Shown: one piece after another, positions 6,002-6,151 of the stretch
Numbering within the stretch: the stretch's first letter is position 1
Layout: each line of letters begins with the position of its first letter
Source: Aquabacter sp.
GTDB lineage: Bacteria > Pseudomonadota > Alphaproteobacteria > Rhizobiales > Xanthobacteraceae
Assembly (NCBI GenBank): GCA_030147645.1
Contig: JASBUY010000219.1
Coordinates: 1-6,151 of the forward strand
Reading direction: 5' to 3'
Length of the DNA: 6,151 nt
Notes under the pieces: model-generated
What the model was told of the DNA's origin: nothing
What the model saw: the letters and a program-made list of their open reading frames with translations, nothing else
Database searches by the model: none
Program-made: the position numbers and the translations under genes

Positions 6002-6151
6002 ATGCCCTTGATTCATTACATCCCGGCGCAGACCAACATCGCTTTCATGCGCCTGCGGCACTGGACGTTCCCGCTTTCGGCGAGCGTCATGGTGCTGGCC
6101 GTGGTCTGCTTCTTCGTGTTCGGCTTCAACCTCGGCATCGACTTCCGGGGC
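6002..6151 (+). CDS. secF: Protein translocase subunit SecF (5' part, cut by window end)
   Basis: The first 50 codons of SecF run in frame from ATG 6002 to the last base. The N-terminus is short and polar, a transmembrane segment spans about residues 25-43, and the sequence then reads NLGIDFRG, the start of the GIDFxGG motif that opens the periplasmic domain of SecF. An AAGG overlapping the secD stop lies about 6 bases before the ATG. Its place directly after secD is the usual order, and it would complete the YajC-SecD-SecF complex. SecD and SecF are separate genes here, not a fused SecDF. The rest of the gene, including its other membrane segments, is outside the window. Confidence 0.95.
   Translation, partial: MPLIHYIPAQTNIAFMRLRHWTFPLSASVMVLAVVCFFVFGFNLGIDFRG

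Noticed and set aside
4294..6003. 569-codon open frame on the minus strand, antisense to secD and secD-proximal bases
   Set aside because: It is the exact antisense of a strongly conserved secD gene. High GC at third positions removes stop codons on the opposite strand. The product is rich in His, Arg, Gly, Asp and Gln with no domain I recognise.
1..6151. Insertion sequences, CRISPR arrays, tRNA/rRNA genes, phage or toxin-antitoxin genes
   Set aside because: Looked for on both strands; no spaced direct repeats, transposase motifs, tRNA-like cloverleafs or suitable small gene pairs were seen, and the space is filled by recognised genes.

Overview
The window is GC-rich throughout, with the dense, short-gap gene packing of a free-living alphaproteobacterium. 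The YajC, SecD and CobS proteins and the CobS-DUF1289-retropepsin gene set look like those of Hyphomicrobiales. Xanthobacteraceae (Xanthobacter/Azorhizobium type) is my best guess, but that placement is inference from memory of protein style and not a search. No insertion sequence, tRNA, rRNA, CRISPR array or phage gene is visible. Nearly every base is accounted for, and no gene-free stretch exceeds about 195 bases.

Layout: (1) Bases 1-1131 (+) are the 3' part of a fibronectin-III plus GH18 chitinase-like gene, cut by the left edge and closed by a very strong intrinsic terminator (1165-1193). (2) Bases 1260-2090 (+) encode a YeaE-like aldo/keto reductase, apparently monocistronic with its own short promoter region. 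(3) Converging on it, and leaving only 9 bases between stop codons, is a leftward three-gene operon, read from 3825 down to 2100. It holds cobS (last step of adenosylcobalamin nucleotide-loop assembly), a 68-residue four-cysteine DUF1289 protein, and a membrane-anchored retropepsin-like aspartic protease. (4) A 193-base divergent intergenic region (3826-4018) holds candidate promoters and a hairpin. (5) Rightward from 4019 lies the Sec accessory operon yajC-secD-secF, with secF cut by the right edge.

How the genes work together: YajC, SecD and SecF form the membrane complex that uses the proton gradient to pull proteins through SecYEG. This is a conserved housekeeping operon. The cobS operon joins a membrane cobalamin enzyme to two poorly understood conserved proteins. 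The chitinase-like protein is probably exported and acts on a polysaccharide outside the cell, but its N-terminus is not in view. The reductase probably detoxifies small carbonyl compounds.

The window is mostly ordinary chromosome. I see no convincing new system. The least understood part is the coupled DUF1289/retropepsin pair behind cobS, followed by the divergent control region. Both are described below with their limits.
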